In this document: piece by piece, positions 28,853-36,606 of the stretch
Position numbering within the stretch: the first letter of the stretch is position 1
How the letters are laid out: each line of letters opens with the position of its first letter
From: Mesorhizobium loti
GTDB taxonomy: Bacteria > Pseudomonadota > Alphaproteobacteria > Rhizobiales > Rhizobiaceae
Length of the DNA: 64,000 nt
NCBI GenBank assembly: GCA_014189435.1
Contig: CP050293.1
Span: 5,027,001-5,091,000 of the forward strand
Reading direction: 5' to 3'
Made by a program: the position numbers and the translations under genes
The notes under the pieces: generated by a model
What the model was told of the DNA's origin: nothing
Seen by the model: only the letters and a program-made list of their open reading frames with translations
Databases searched by the model: none

Positions 28853-30142
28853 ATGACTGATTTTTACAACCTCGTCCCATCGGCGCCGGAAGGTCGCTTC
28901 GACGGCATCGAACGGCCCTATTCCGCGGCGGATGTGAAGCGGCTGCGCGGTTCGGTGCAGATCCGCCAGAGCCTCGCCGAAATGGGCGCCAACCGGTTGT
29001 GGAAGCTCATCCACGAGGAGGATTTCGTCAACGCGCTCGGCGCCATGTCCGGCAACCAGGCAATGCAGCAGGTGCGCGCCGGGCTGAAGGCGATCTATCT
29101 GTCGGGCTGGCAGGTTGCCGCCGACGCCAACACGGCTGGCGCGATGTATCCGGACCAGTCGCTCTACCCGGCCAATGCGGCGCCGGAACTGGTCAAGCGC
29201 ATCAACCGCACGCTGCAGCGCGCCGACCAGATCGAAACGTCCGAAGGCAACGGGCTTTCGGTCGAGACTTGGTTCGCGCCGATCGTCGCCGACGCGGAAG
29301 CCGGCTTCGGCGGACCGCTCAACGCCTTCGAAATCATGAAGGCCTTCATCGAGGCGGGCGCCGCCGGCGTCCACTATGAGGATCAGTTGGCGTCGGAAAA
29401 GAAGTGCGGCCATCTCGGCGGCAAGGTGCTGATCCCGACCGCGGCGCATATCCGCAACCTCAACGCCGCGCGCCTGGCGGCGGACGTGATGGGCACGCCG
29501 ACCCTGGTCGTCGCGCGCACCGATGCGGAAGCCGCCAAGCTGCTCACCTCCGACATCGACGAACGCGACCAGCCTTTCGTCGACTACGGCGCCGGGCGCA
29601 CGGTGGAGGGCTTCTACAACGTCAGGAACGGCATCGAGCCCTGCATCGCCCGCGCTATCGCCTATGCGCCTTACGCGGATCTGATCTGGTGCGAGACCTC
29701 GAAGCCCGACCTGGCGCAGGCCAGGAAATTTGCCGAGGGCGTGCGCAGGCACCACCCCGACAAGCTGCTCGCCTACAATTGCTCGCCATCGTTCAACTGG
29801 AAGAAGAACCTCGACGACGCGACGATCGCCAGGTTCCAGAGAGAGCTCGGCGCCATGGGTTACAAGTTCCAGTTCATCACGCTCGCCGGCTTCCACCAGC
29901 TCAACTATGGCATGTTCGAACTGGCGCGCGGCTACAAGGCACGGCAGATGGCGGCCTATTCCGAGTTGCAGGAAGCCGAGTTCGCTGCCGAGGCCAATGG
30001 CTACACCGCGACCAAGCACCAGCGCGAGGTCGGCACCGGCTATTTCGACGCCGTCTCGATGGCGATCACCGGCGGCCAGTCCTCGACCACCGCCATGCAT
30101 GAATCGACCGAGCACGCACAGTTCAAACCGGCCGCGGAATAG
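28853..30142 (+). CDS. aceA: isocitrate lyase
   Basis: The 429-residue enzyme splits isocitrate into succinate and glyoxylate, the first step of the glyoxylate shunt. The catalytic loop KKCGH (Lys183-Lys184-Cys185-Gly186-His187), the substrate-binding NCSPSFNW and the metal-binding region around [13 protein letters not shown] are all present. Length fits bacterial AceA. GGAGTGACC precedes the ATG. A conserved small gene follows within 60 bp. No malate synthase gene is in the window. Regulation by the divergent RamB-like protein is likely. Confidence 0.96.
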   Translation: MTDFYNLVPSAPEGRFDGIERPYSAADVKRLRGSVQIRQSLAEMGANRLWKLIHEEDFVNALGAMSGNQAMQQVRAGLKAIYLSGWQVAADANTAGAMYPDQSLYPANAAPELVKRINRTLQRADQIETSEGNGLSVETWFAPIVADAEAGFGGPLNAFEIMKAFIEAGAAGVHYEDQLASEKKCGHLGGKVLIPTAAHIRNLNAARLAADVMGTPTLVVARTDAEAAKLLTSDIDERDQPFVDYGAGRTVEGFYNVRNGIEPCIARAIAYAPYADLIWCETSKPDLAQARKFAEGVRRHHPDKLLAYNCSPSFNWKKNLDDATIARFQRELGAMGYKFQFITLAGFHQLNYGMFELARGYKARQMAAYSELQEAEFAAEANGYTATKHQREVGTGYFDAVSMAITGGQSSTTAMHESTEHAQFKPAAE

Positions 30143-30201
30143 CGGATCACAGAAATACAGAGGAAACGCCCAACAGGGCTTGGAACACAAGGAGAAGACC
30201 A

Positions 30202-30444
30202 ATGGCATCGATAAGCCGTGTCAAGGAACGCGCTGAGGAACAGTCCACGACGATGAGCGTCGACCAGCAAGCGACGATCCGCATGTTGGCCAACGACCTG
30301 CACCGCCTCAACCAGTCGGTGATGAAGGCGGTCGAGGCGGGCGTCTCGGTCGAGCTCGTGCGCTCGGCACGACATCACGGCGGTGACGGCAACTGGGGCG
30401 ATCTGCTGATCCCGGTGATCGTCACGCAGCAGAGCCACGGCTGA
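30202..30444 (+). CDS. small conserved protein downstream of aceA, 80 residues
   Basis: The protein starts MASISRVKERAEEQSTTMSV and has a helical middle (IRMLANDLHRLNQSVMKAVEAGVSVELVR in two parts), ending HGGDGNWGDLLIPVIVTQQSHG. I recall proteins of this pattern directly after aceA in other Rhizobiales, but no function is known to me. AAGGAGAAG precedes the ATG. It shares the aceA transcript (59 bp gap) and is followed by a strong hairpin at 30469. Confidence 0.75.
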   Translation: MASISRVKERAEEQSTTMSVDQQATIRMLANDLHRLNQSVMKAVEAGVSVELVRSARHHGGDGNWGDLLIPVIVTQQSHG

Positions 30445-30468
30445 TCGAAATCATTGCAACCGACCTAT

Positions 30469-30493
30469 CACCTGCGCAGCCTCTGCGCAGGTG
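30469..30493 (+). terminator. terminator of the aceA operon
   Basis: Perfect 11-bp arms CACCTGCGCAG and CTGCGCAGGTG with a CCT loop, followed by AATTTTCTTTT on the plus strand. Confidence 0.8.
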
Positions 30494-30675
30494 AATTTTC
30501 TTTTCATGAAATTCACGTGTGGACAGTTGAGTACAGTAGCGTTGCTTGAAATTCACTGCTCCCGGAGATGATTTCGGGTCCTTTTATTTCAACTTGACAT
30601 GGGTAGCGATCTCACGCCAATTGCGCCTGAGATTCAACTCTGCATTGAAATAGGGACGAGCTTCTTGGCCGACTT

Positions 30676-31128
30676 GTGTGCCCAGTGAATCGCGAAGGCG
30701 AGACTCCAAGACATCCGAATCTGGTGACCCGCGACACAAGCACCGAGACGATCCGTGATCCGTCGCAGGTGCTTGTCGTCGGCAGATCGCCGATCAATCG
30801 CGTGGTGATTTCAAAGATCGTCGAGCGATCCGGGCTCAAGCCGATTTCGGAATCTCCCGACACGGCGGCAAGGATCTTGCGGTCCCTCATTCCCGGTGCG
30901 GTTGTCCTTGACGGCGGCGCCGACAACAAGGACTGCGACAACCTGATGTCCAGCATCGCCGCGTTGCGGCGGGTCTCGGGCAAATCGCAGCCACCGGTAA
31001 TCCTGCTTTCAACCAAGAATGGCACGACGGAAAGCCTGGGCCTGTCCGACATCATCGACGTGGTGGTCGCCAAGCCGATCACGCCCGAACGGCTGCAACC
31101 GGTGATCGATCGCCTGATCGGCCGCTAG
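30676..31128 (+). CDS. stand-alone degenerate receiver-domain protein
   Basis: The 150-residue frame (GTG start, uncertain) has one receiver-like domain from residue 31. The phosphoryl-site Asp79 (AVVLDGG), the Ser/Thr at LLST (112-113) and Lys133 (VAKPI) are kept, but the acidic pair after strand 1, needed for Mg binding, is replaced by Gly36-Arg37 (LVVGRSPINR). So it may be phosphorylated poorly or act as a protein-binding pseudo-receiver. There is no output domain. It stands alone, with a rhizobial intergenic repeat directly after the stop. Confidence 0.7.
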   Translation: MCPVNREGETPRHPNLVTRDTSTETIRDPSQVLVVGRSPINRVVISKIVERSGLKPISESPDTAARILRSLIPGAVVLDGGADNKDCDNLMSSIAALRRVSGKSQPPVILLSTKNGTTESLGLSDIIDVVVAKPITPERLQPVIDRLIGR

Positions 31129-31181
31129 AGCGACTGCAGGAAAACTGTGTAACGGTTTTTCCGTCCGGAATTGCGCAAAAA
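31128..31181. repeat. rhizobial intergenic palindromic repeat
   Basis: The sequence begins GAGCGACTGCAGGAAAAC and contains ACGGTTTTTCCGTCCGGAATT, in two overlapping parts. I recognise this GGAAAA...TTTTCC-type element as very common between genes of Mesorhizobium and relatives. It overlaps the stop of the upstream gene. Confidence 0.5.
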
Positions 31182-31198
31182 TAGGTAAGTTCCGGCGA

Positions 31199-31915
31199 TC
31201 AGCCCGGATTGATGATGCTTTCAACCAGTCCCGGCAGTTGTCCGAGATCGGATATCTGGTGGAACCGCGGTTCGGCAGCCGGCGCTTCGACATGCTCCAG
31301 CACCCAGGTCAGTTCATGCGGCACATGGACACCCCAACCGCCGGCCTCGATGGCCGGCACCACGTCCGACTTCAGCGAGTTGCCGACCATCATGCTTTTC
31401 GCAGGACCATCGCCGTGGCGGTTGAAGAGCCTGCTATAGGTGGCGGCATTCTTGTCGCTGACGATCTCGACCGCATCGAACAGATCGCCCAGGCCTGACC
31501 CAGCCAGCTTGCGCTCCTGGTCAAAGAGGTCGCCCTTGGTGATCAGCACAAGGCGGAATGCGCCGGCAAGCTTTTCGACAGTTTCGCGCGCGTGCGGCAA
31601 GGCCTCGATCGGATGGCTCAGCATCTCGCGGCCGGCATCGAGAATCTCCGATATGACCGAAGCCGGTACGCGGCCTTGCGTGACCTCGATCGCCGTTTCG
31701 ATCATCGACAGGGTAAATCCTTTGATGCCGAAGCCATAGACGGCGAGGTTGCGCCTTTCGGCCTCCAGCAATCGTGCCGAGATGTGCTCCGCTTCGCCAT
31801 GATCGGCGAGCATGGCGGCAAAGCGCTTCTCCGTCAGGCGGAAGAACTGCTCGTTCTGCCACAGCGTGTCGTCGGCATCGAAGCCGATCGTCGTCAGTTT
31901 GCCGTTGTGCCGCAT
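31199..31915 (-). CDS. HAD-superfamily hydrolase
   Basis: The 238-residue protein has HAD motif I as GFDADDTLW (nucleophile Asp13, Asp15), motif II VLITKGD, the Lys of motif III in the NSLKSD region and motif IV-like MVGNSLKSDVVPAIEAGG. A helical cap follows motif I, as in the YjjG/phosphoglycolate phosphatase group. It likely removes phosphate from a small metabolite; the substrate cannot be told. It is divergent from puuA. Confidence 0.85.
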   Translation of the reverse strand: MRHNGKLTTIGFDADDTLWQNEQFFRLTEKRFAAMLADHGEAEHISARLLEAERRNLAVYGFGIKGFTLSMIETAIEVTQGRVPASVISEILDAGREMLSHPIEALPHARETVEKLAGAFRLVLITKGDLFDQERKLAGSGLGDLFDAVEIVSDKNAATYSRLFNRHGDGPAKSMMVGNSLKSDVVPAIEAGGWGVHVPHELTWVLEHVEAPAAEPRFHQISDLGQLPGLVESIINPG

Positions 31916-32060
31916 TGGACGTCTCGATTGGCATTGGGAATGGGGAAACTAAGCCGATTGGCGTGATTTTCAACCGCGTCAGCCAATGCCCGGCGCCGCT
32001 CCCCTTCCCTTCCATAGGAGGGCACGGCTATACTCCACAATCCGCAACCCAATCTGGTGA

Positions 32061-33497
32061 ATGATGCCGCCTGCAAAAAAGGAAGTCCGTCCGTCGAGCC
32101 GCGGAGGACGTGCCCGCACGCCTGCCTTCGTGAAAAACCAACGGGGCGTCAAGAACTGGAAGGAAGTCAGCGCCTGGCTGGAGTGGCGCGGCATCGAGGA
32201 CATCGAGTGCATCACGCCCGATCAGGCCGGCGTCGCGCGTGGCAAGATGATGCCATCGAAGAAATTCACCTCCAACACCTCGCTGGCACTGCCATCGGCT
32301 GTCTTCATGACGACGATTTCCGGCGGCTACCCCGAGGATGGCAACGGCTTCCATTACCCGGAAGACGACGGCGACCTCAAGCTGATGCCGGACCTGTCGA
32401 CGCTGACAGTGGTGCCCTGGGAAGAAGACCCGACGGCCGCGGTCATCTGCGACCTTGTCCACCAGGATGGCCGCTCGGTCGAGTTCACACCGCGCAACGT
32501 GCTGAAGCGTGTGGTGGCTGCTTATGACAGACTCGGCCTGAAGCCGGTGGTGGCGCCCGAGATCGAGTTCTACCTGGTGCGCAAGAATCCCGACCCGGAC
32601 TATCCGCTGACCCCGCCAGTCGGCCGTTCGGGGCGCGCGATCGGCGGCGGCGCCGGCTATTCGATCGCCGGCGTCAACGAATTCGACGAACTGATCGATG
32701 ACATCTACCATTTCTCCGAAAGCCAGGGCCTGGAGATCGATACACTGATCCACGAGGAAGGCGCCGGCCAGCTGGAGATCAATCTGCGCCACGGCGACCC
32801 GATCGAACTGGCCGACCAGGTGTTCATGTTCAAGCGCACCATTCGCGAGGCGGCGCTGAAGCACGAGATCTACGCCACCTTCATGGCCAAGCCGATCCAG
32901 GGGCAGCCCGGCTCCGCCATGCATATCCATCAGTCGATCATCGACAAGAAGACTGGACAAAACATCTTTTCAGCCGCCGACGGCTCGGAAACCGACGATT
33001 TTTTCCACTTCATCGGCGGCATGCAGAAGCATGTGCCGAACGCGCTGGTGATGTTCGCGCCCTATGTCAATTCCTACCGCCGGCTGACGCAGGCGGCGTC
33101 GGCGCCGGTCAACAACAAATGGGGCTATGACAACCGCACCACGGCGTTTCGTGTGCCACGCTCGGATCCGGCGGCACGGCGCGTCGAAAACCGCATCCCG
33201 TCCTCCGATGCCAACCCCTATCTGGCGCTGGCGGCATCGCTTGCCTGCGGGCTGATCGGCATCACCAACAAGATCAAGGCCGAGCCTCCGGTGCTGACCA
33301 CGGCCAACGCCGACGAGATCGACCTGCCGCGTGGCCTGCTCGAAGCCGTCGACCTGTTCGAGGGCGACGAGGAACTCTGCGCGCATCTGGGTAAGTCCTT
33401 CGCCGCGACCTATGCGGCGATCAAACGGGCGGAATTCGAGACCTTCATGGAAGTGATCAGCCCGTGGGAGCGGGAGTATTTGTTGCTGAATGTGTAA
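32061..33497 (+). CDS. puuA: glutamine-synthetase-family gamma-glutamylputrescine synthetase
   Basis: The 478-residue enzyme belongs to the GS type I fold: the metal-binding EIEFYLV and EEGAGQLEINL segments, GSAMHIHQS, and the ATP/glutamate region NRTTAFRVPRSDPAARRVENR with PSSDANPYLALAA are visible. The variations (IHQS, ENRIPSSDANPY) point to PuuA-like enzymes that ligate glutamate to putrescine rather than ammonia. The next metabolic gene, puuB, normally adjacent, is 470 bp away, separated by a small repeat-bounded cassette. The first 30 residues are basic and variable. A second in-frame ATG at 32064 is equally possible. Confidence 0.88.
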   Translation: MMPPAKKEVRPSSRGGRARTPAFVKNQRGVKNWKEVSAWLEWRGIEDIECITPDQAGVARGKMMPSKKFTSNTSLALPSAVFMTTISGGYPEDGNGFHYPEDDGDLKLMPDLSTLTVVPWEEDPTAAVICDLVHQDGRSVEFTPRNVLKRVVAAYDRLGLKPVVAPEIEFYLVRKNPDPDYPLTPPVGRSGRAIGGGAGYSIAGVNEFDELIDDIYHFSESQGLEIDTLIHEEGAGQLEINLRHGDPIELADQVFMFKRTIREAALKHEIYATFMAKPIQGQPGSAMHIHQSIIDKKTGQNIFSAADGSETDDFFHFIGGMQKHVPNALVMFAPYVNSYRRLTQAASAPVNNKWGYDNRTTAFRVPRSDPAARRVENRIPSSDANPYLALAASLACGLIGITNKIKAEPPVLTTANADEIDLPRGLLEAVDLFEGDEELCAHLGKSFAATYAAIKRAEFETFMEVISPWEREYLLLNV

Positions 33498-33500
33498 GGC

Positions 33501-33522
33501 AGTAGGGGAGTAGGGGAGTAGG
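33501..33522 (+). repeat. left 8-bp repeat array (AGTAGGGG)
   Basis: Two full AGTAGGGG units and a partial AGTAGG lie between the puuA stop and the four-helix-bundle gene. It is the reverse complement of the outer units of the array at 33904-33960. Confidence 0.85.
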
Positions 33523-33527
33523 AACGA

Positions 33528-33897
33528 ATGGCCGAAAAAAACAGGCTCCTACAAGGACTTGCTGGTTTGGCAACAGGCGATGGACCTTGCAGTGGCTGTT
33601 TACGGCGCAACGAAATCCTGGCCAAAGGAAGAACTTTATGGACTGACCAGCCAAGTGCGACGCGCCGCAAGCTCGGTGCCGGCAAACATAGCGGAGGGGT
33701 ATGGCAGAGAAATTCGAGGCTCCTATTTGCAGTTTCTCCGTATAGCTCAAGGATCGCTGAAGGAACTGGAAACTCAGCTTCTAATTGCTGAACGCACCGG
33801 CATCGCGCCGAAAGCGACGATCGCCTCATTGTTGGCGAGTACTGAAAGTGTGGGAAAGCTTCTTCGACTTCTCATCCGTAAACTTGCCGCCGACTAG
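33528..33897 (+). CDS. four helix bundle protein (TIGR02436 / 23S rRNA IVP-like), apparent frameshift at start
   Basis: The main frame reads KDLLVWQQAMDLAVAVYGAT, then KEELYGLTSQVRRAASSVPA and NIAEGYGREIRGSYLQFLRI, the conserved core of this family (VWQ-A, LT-Q-RRAA-S-P-NIAEG-GR). The family includes proteins encoded in 23S rRNA intervening sequences and the Avd accessory protein of diversity-generating retroelements; the bundle forms pentamers that bind nucleic acid. The best start is ATG 33528 (MAEK), but the run of seven A at 33535-33541 puts it out of frame; with six A it reads MAEKTGSYKDLLVW. Otherwise translation must start at TTG 33559. GTAGGAACGA precedes the ATG, so the repeat array itself supplies the ribosome site. 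Confidence 0.8.
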
Positions 33898-33903
33898 CTT
33901 ACC

Positions 33904-33960
33904 TATTCCCCTATTCCCCTATTCCCCTATTCCCCTATTCCCCTACTCCCCTACTCCCCT
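33904..33960 (+). repeat. right 8-bp repeat array (TATTCCCC x5, TACTCCCC x2)
   Basis: Seven CCCC runs spaced exactly 8 bp apart follow the four-helix-bundle gene. The minus strand is therefore (GGGGAATA)n/(GGGGAGTA)n, able in principle to form G-quadruplexes. The outermost two units match the left array in inverted orientation. Confidence 0.9.
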
Positions 33961-33969
33961 GTGAGCATC

Positions 33970-35256
33970 ATGCCCTACCAATCCCCGATCTCTCCCGGCC
34001 GTTCCTGGTATGAGGACACGGCCGGCGTACGGCCGGAATACCCGGCGCTGGATGGCGACCGCACGTGCGATGTCGTCATCATTGGCGGCGGCTTTACCGG
34101 TCTGTCGGCGGCAGCGCATCTGGCCAAGGCGGGCGCCAATGTCGTTTTGATCGAGGCGTATCGCTTTGGTGATGGCGCCTCCGGGCGCAATGGCGGCCAA
34201 CTTGGCACCGGCCAGCGTGCCTGGGTCGAGGACCTGGAAGCCGAGTATGGCTTCACCCGCGCCAAGGCGCTGTTCGATCTCGCCGAGGAGGCGAAGACGC
34301 ACCTCCTCGAATTCACTGCCGCCAACCAGATCGATATCGACTATATGCCGGGCCAGCTCTCGGTGGCGCACAAGCCGCGCTACGTCGACGACTACAAGGC
34401 GCATGCCGAAACCATGGCGAGCCGTTTTTCCTACCCGCATATCTCGTTCATGGATGCCAGGGAGACGGCGGAGCGGCTGGGCTCGACCGCCTATTTCGGC
34501 GGGACGCGCGACACCGGCACTGGCCACATCCACCCGATGAAGCTGGTGATCGGCACGGCGCGGGTGGCAGCGCTGGCCGGCGCCCAGCTGTTCGAGGGAA
34601 CCCCGTCGACCGGCATCGTTTCCAGTGGCGGCAAGGTCAAGGTTTCGACACCGAAAGGCACGGTGACGGCGCAGAAATGCCTGATCGCGGTCAATGCCTA
34701 TGGCGGCACGCTCGAGCCGGTGAGTGCGGCGCACATCATGCCGATCGGTTCGTTCATCGGCGCAACCGTTCCTCTGGGGGCGGACTCAGACGTGCTGCCG
34801 GGCGGCGAAGCGGTCGACGATTCCCGCTTCGTCGTGCGCTATTTCCGCAGATCGAAGGACGGGCGGCTGCTGTTTGGCGGACGCGAGGTTTATGGCGTCA
34901 ACGATCCGAAGGATATCCACATCCACATCCGCCGCCAGATCGCCGAACTCTATCCGGCGCTCAGGGATGTCGAGATCACGCATGGCTGGGGCGGCTATGT
35001 CGGCATCACGGTGCCGAGAAAACCGTTCGTGCGCGAAGTGATGCCCAATGTGATCTCGGCCGGCGGCTATTCCGGCCACGGCGTCATGCTGTCGAACTTC
35101 TTCGGCAAGCTCTATGCCGAAACCGTTGCCGGCAACCGCGACCGGCTGAAGCTGATCGAGGATTTGAAAATCCCGCCGTTCCCCGGCGGCCGGCGCTTCC
35201 GCACGCCGCTGCTGTTCCTGGCGCTCAACTGGTTTGCGCTGCGGGACAGGATTTAG
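33970..35256 (+). CDS. puuB: FAD-dependent gamma-glutamylputrescine oxidoreductase
   Basis: The 428-residue enzyme is a DAO-type flavoprotein: VVIIGGGFTGLSAAAHLAKAG is the FAD-binding GxGxxG fold, followed by E (VLIEA) and GASGRNGGQ, the usual PuuB motif; HGWGGYVGITVPRKP and GGYSGHGVMLSNFFGKL near the end complete the FAD site. It oxidises gamma-glutamylputrescine in the Puu pathway, after puuA. I prefer ATG 33970 (MPYQSPISPGRSWYED); GTG 33961 is possible. No Shine-Dalgarno is seen because the repeat array ends just upstream, so the cassette may have altered its translation. Confidence 0.9.
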   Translation: MPYQSPISPGRSWYEDTAGVRPEYPALDGDRTCDVVIIGGGFTGLSAAAHLAKAGANVVLIEAYRFGDGASGRNGGQLGTGQRAWVEDLEAEYGFTRAKALFDLAEEAKTHLLEFTAANQIDIDYMPGQLSVAHKPRYVDDYKAHAETMASRFSYPHISFMDARETAERLGSTAYFGGTRDTGTGHIHPMKLVIGTARVAALAGAQLFEGTPSTGIVSSGGKVKVSTPKGTVTAQKCLIAVNAYGGTLEPVSAAHIMPIGSFIGATVPLGADSDVLPGGEAVDDSRFVVRYFRRSKDGRLLFGGREVYGVNDPKDIHIHIRRQIAELYPALRDVEITHGWGGYVGITVPRKPFVREVMPNVISAGGYSGHGVMLSNFFGKLYAETVAGNRDRLKLIEDLKIPPFPGGRRFRTPLLFLALNWFALRDRI

Positions 35257-35631
35257 AGCCTGTTCCGTCTCCATGGAATCAGGACTGGTTCCATCTGTCG
35301 GCTGAAGTCTGATCTCTCGTTTGGCATGGCGAAAGCCTGATGCCACTTTTATGATCCTGCCTCAGGCTGGACAGGATCGCTCTGAATTCCTGTAATATTG
35401 CTGTAATATTTGTTGCCGTAGCGGCACATTGCAGAATCTCCGGCAAAGGTGCAGAATCGCGGGGAAGGCGTAGTGATGCCACAATCAGCGGCAAGAGATG
35501 CCGATTGTGGGCGACTGACGGGGAATTCTGCGGGCTTGCCCGCTTTGGTTTCTTGGGACCGATGCAGATCTGGCGCCAGGTTCTTGGCATTCGATCGAAA
35601 GAACATCGGCCCGCTTATGGAGGTGGCGAGA

Positions 35632-36495
35632 GTGAGAGAGCCCTTCAGTTTCGGTACGCCGGAACGTCGGCGCTTTGCTATGCAGTTCGGATACGACATG
35701 CGCCCGTCGTTCTGGCAGGAAGTCCGTTCGAACTCGCATCTGGTGATCGCTGCGATCGGCACCGCCGCACTGCTTGGCGTCGCCGCGGTGGCGTTGTGGC
35801 TGGCATTGCCGGCCAATGACAGGCAGGCGGCAGCAAGCCCCGAGCAAACCATTCCGACCATTCCAGTGAAAACGACGAAAATCGCCCCGGTGGGGGCCGC
35901 AGTCGCGGCGGCGACCGTGCCGCAGGCGCGCAAGTCCGACGCGGTTTCACCGAGCGTGGCCGCCGCGCAAGCCAACGTACAGGCGCTCGCAGCCAATGAT
36001 CCTCGTTGGACCGGTTCGCAGTCGAAGGCCGCATCCGCTTCCGACGCGCCTGCTCCCAGCCAGGCGGCGAACCAGGCTGAACAGGCGCCGGACAAGCCGG
36101 TGGCGGCGTTCGCACAGCCGGCAGCCGATACAGATGCCAGCACTGAACTTGCCAAGGTTGCCGCGCCCACCGCAGCGGCGGGCAGCCATCCCGATGGCGC
36201 ACAAACCGCCGCCATCCCCGCAGTGCAGCCGCAAGTGCCGGAGCAGCAGCCCGCGGCGGCGGAAGGTGACGGCAGCCAGGCCAAGGCGAAGCCCAGGAAG
36301 GTCGCAGCCGCCGGAACGGGGCGTATCCTGAGGGCCGTGACCATGCGGAGCGGTCCGAAGAAAAATGCCGCCGCCATCGGCACGGTGCCGGCCAGAACCT
36401 CGGTGCAGGTGATGAGCTGCAAGCAATGGTGCCAGATCACCTATAACGGCAAGACCGGCTGGATCTACAAGAGCTACATCAAGACCGGCGCCTGA
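35632..36495 (+). CDS. membrane-anchored SH3-domain protein
   Basis: The best start is GTG 35632, because GGAGG lies eight bases before it; the frame stays open upstream to 35449 but without a good site. The protein (287 residues) has a basic N-terminal part, one membrane segment (LVIAAIGTAALLGVAAVALWLAL), a long Ala/Pro/Gln-rich linker and a C-terminal bacterial SH3 domain (LRAVTMRSGPKKNAAAIGTV, ending WCQITYNGKTGWIYKSYI). Such proteins usually bind peptidoglycan or periplasmic partners. The gene stands alone. Function beyond the cell envelope is not known. Confidence 0.8.
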   Translation: MREPFSFGTPERRRFAMQFGYDMRPSFWQEVRSNSHLVIAAIGTAALLGVAAVALWLALPANDRQAAASPEQTIPTIPVKTTKIAPVGAAVAAATVPQARKSDAVSPSVAAAQANVQALAANDPRWTGSQSKAASASDAPAPSQAANQAEQAPDKPVAAFAQPAADTDASTELAKVAAPTAAAGSHPDGAQTAAIPAVQPQVPEQQPAAAEGDGSQAKAKPRKVAAAGTGRILRAVTMRSGPKKNAAAIGTVPARTSVQVMSCKQWCQITYNGKTGWIYKSYIKTGA

Positions 36496-36551
36496 CAGCC
36501 ACCGCAACCTGTCGTCGAAACGCTGGCTGCGCGAGCGCGCCTGCTGTTTTA

Positions 36552-36595
36552 GCGCATGTCGTTGCCCAAAACCGCTGCGCACTTTTGGGCGACAT
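36552..36595. repeat. rhizobial intergenic palindromic repeat
   Basis: GCGCATGTCGTTGCCCAAAA and the inverted TTTTGGGCGACAT surround CCGCTGCGCAC. I recognise this CCCAAAACCGC...TTTTGGGCGACAT element as abundant between genes in Mesorhizobium. Confidence 0.65.
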
Positions 36596-36606
36596 AGACC
36601 AGGCTT

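Larger units (their letters stand above)
33501..33960. mobile_element. 460-bp cassette: four-helix-bundle gene bounded by inverted 8-bp repeat arrays
   Basis: The cassette begins 3 bases after the puuA stop and ends 9 bases before the puuB ATG. Its left end is G-rich (AGTAGGGG units), its right end the reverse complement (TATTCCCC then TACTCCCC units), so the two ends are inverted repeats. Inside is a single gene for a four-helix-bundle protein of the 23S-intervening-sequence (TIGR02436) group. I recall such solitary genes with simple repeats nearby in other bacteria. No transposase or target duplication is visible, so mobility is inferred. Confidence 0.55.

Noticed and set aside
33501..33960. 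Diversity-generating retroelement, because Avd shares the four-helix-bundle fold
   Set aside because: No reverse transcriptase, template repeat or variable repeat lies nearby.
33904..33960. CRISPR array
   Set aside because: Units are 8-bp pure tandem repeats without spacers, and there are no cas genes.
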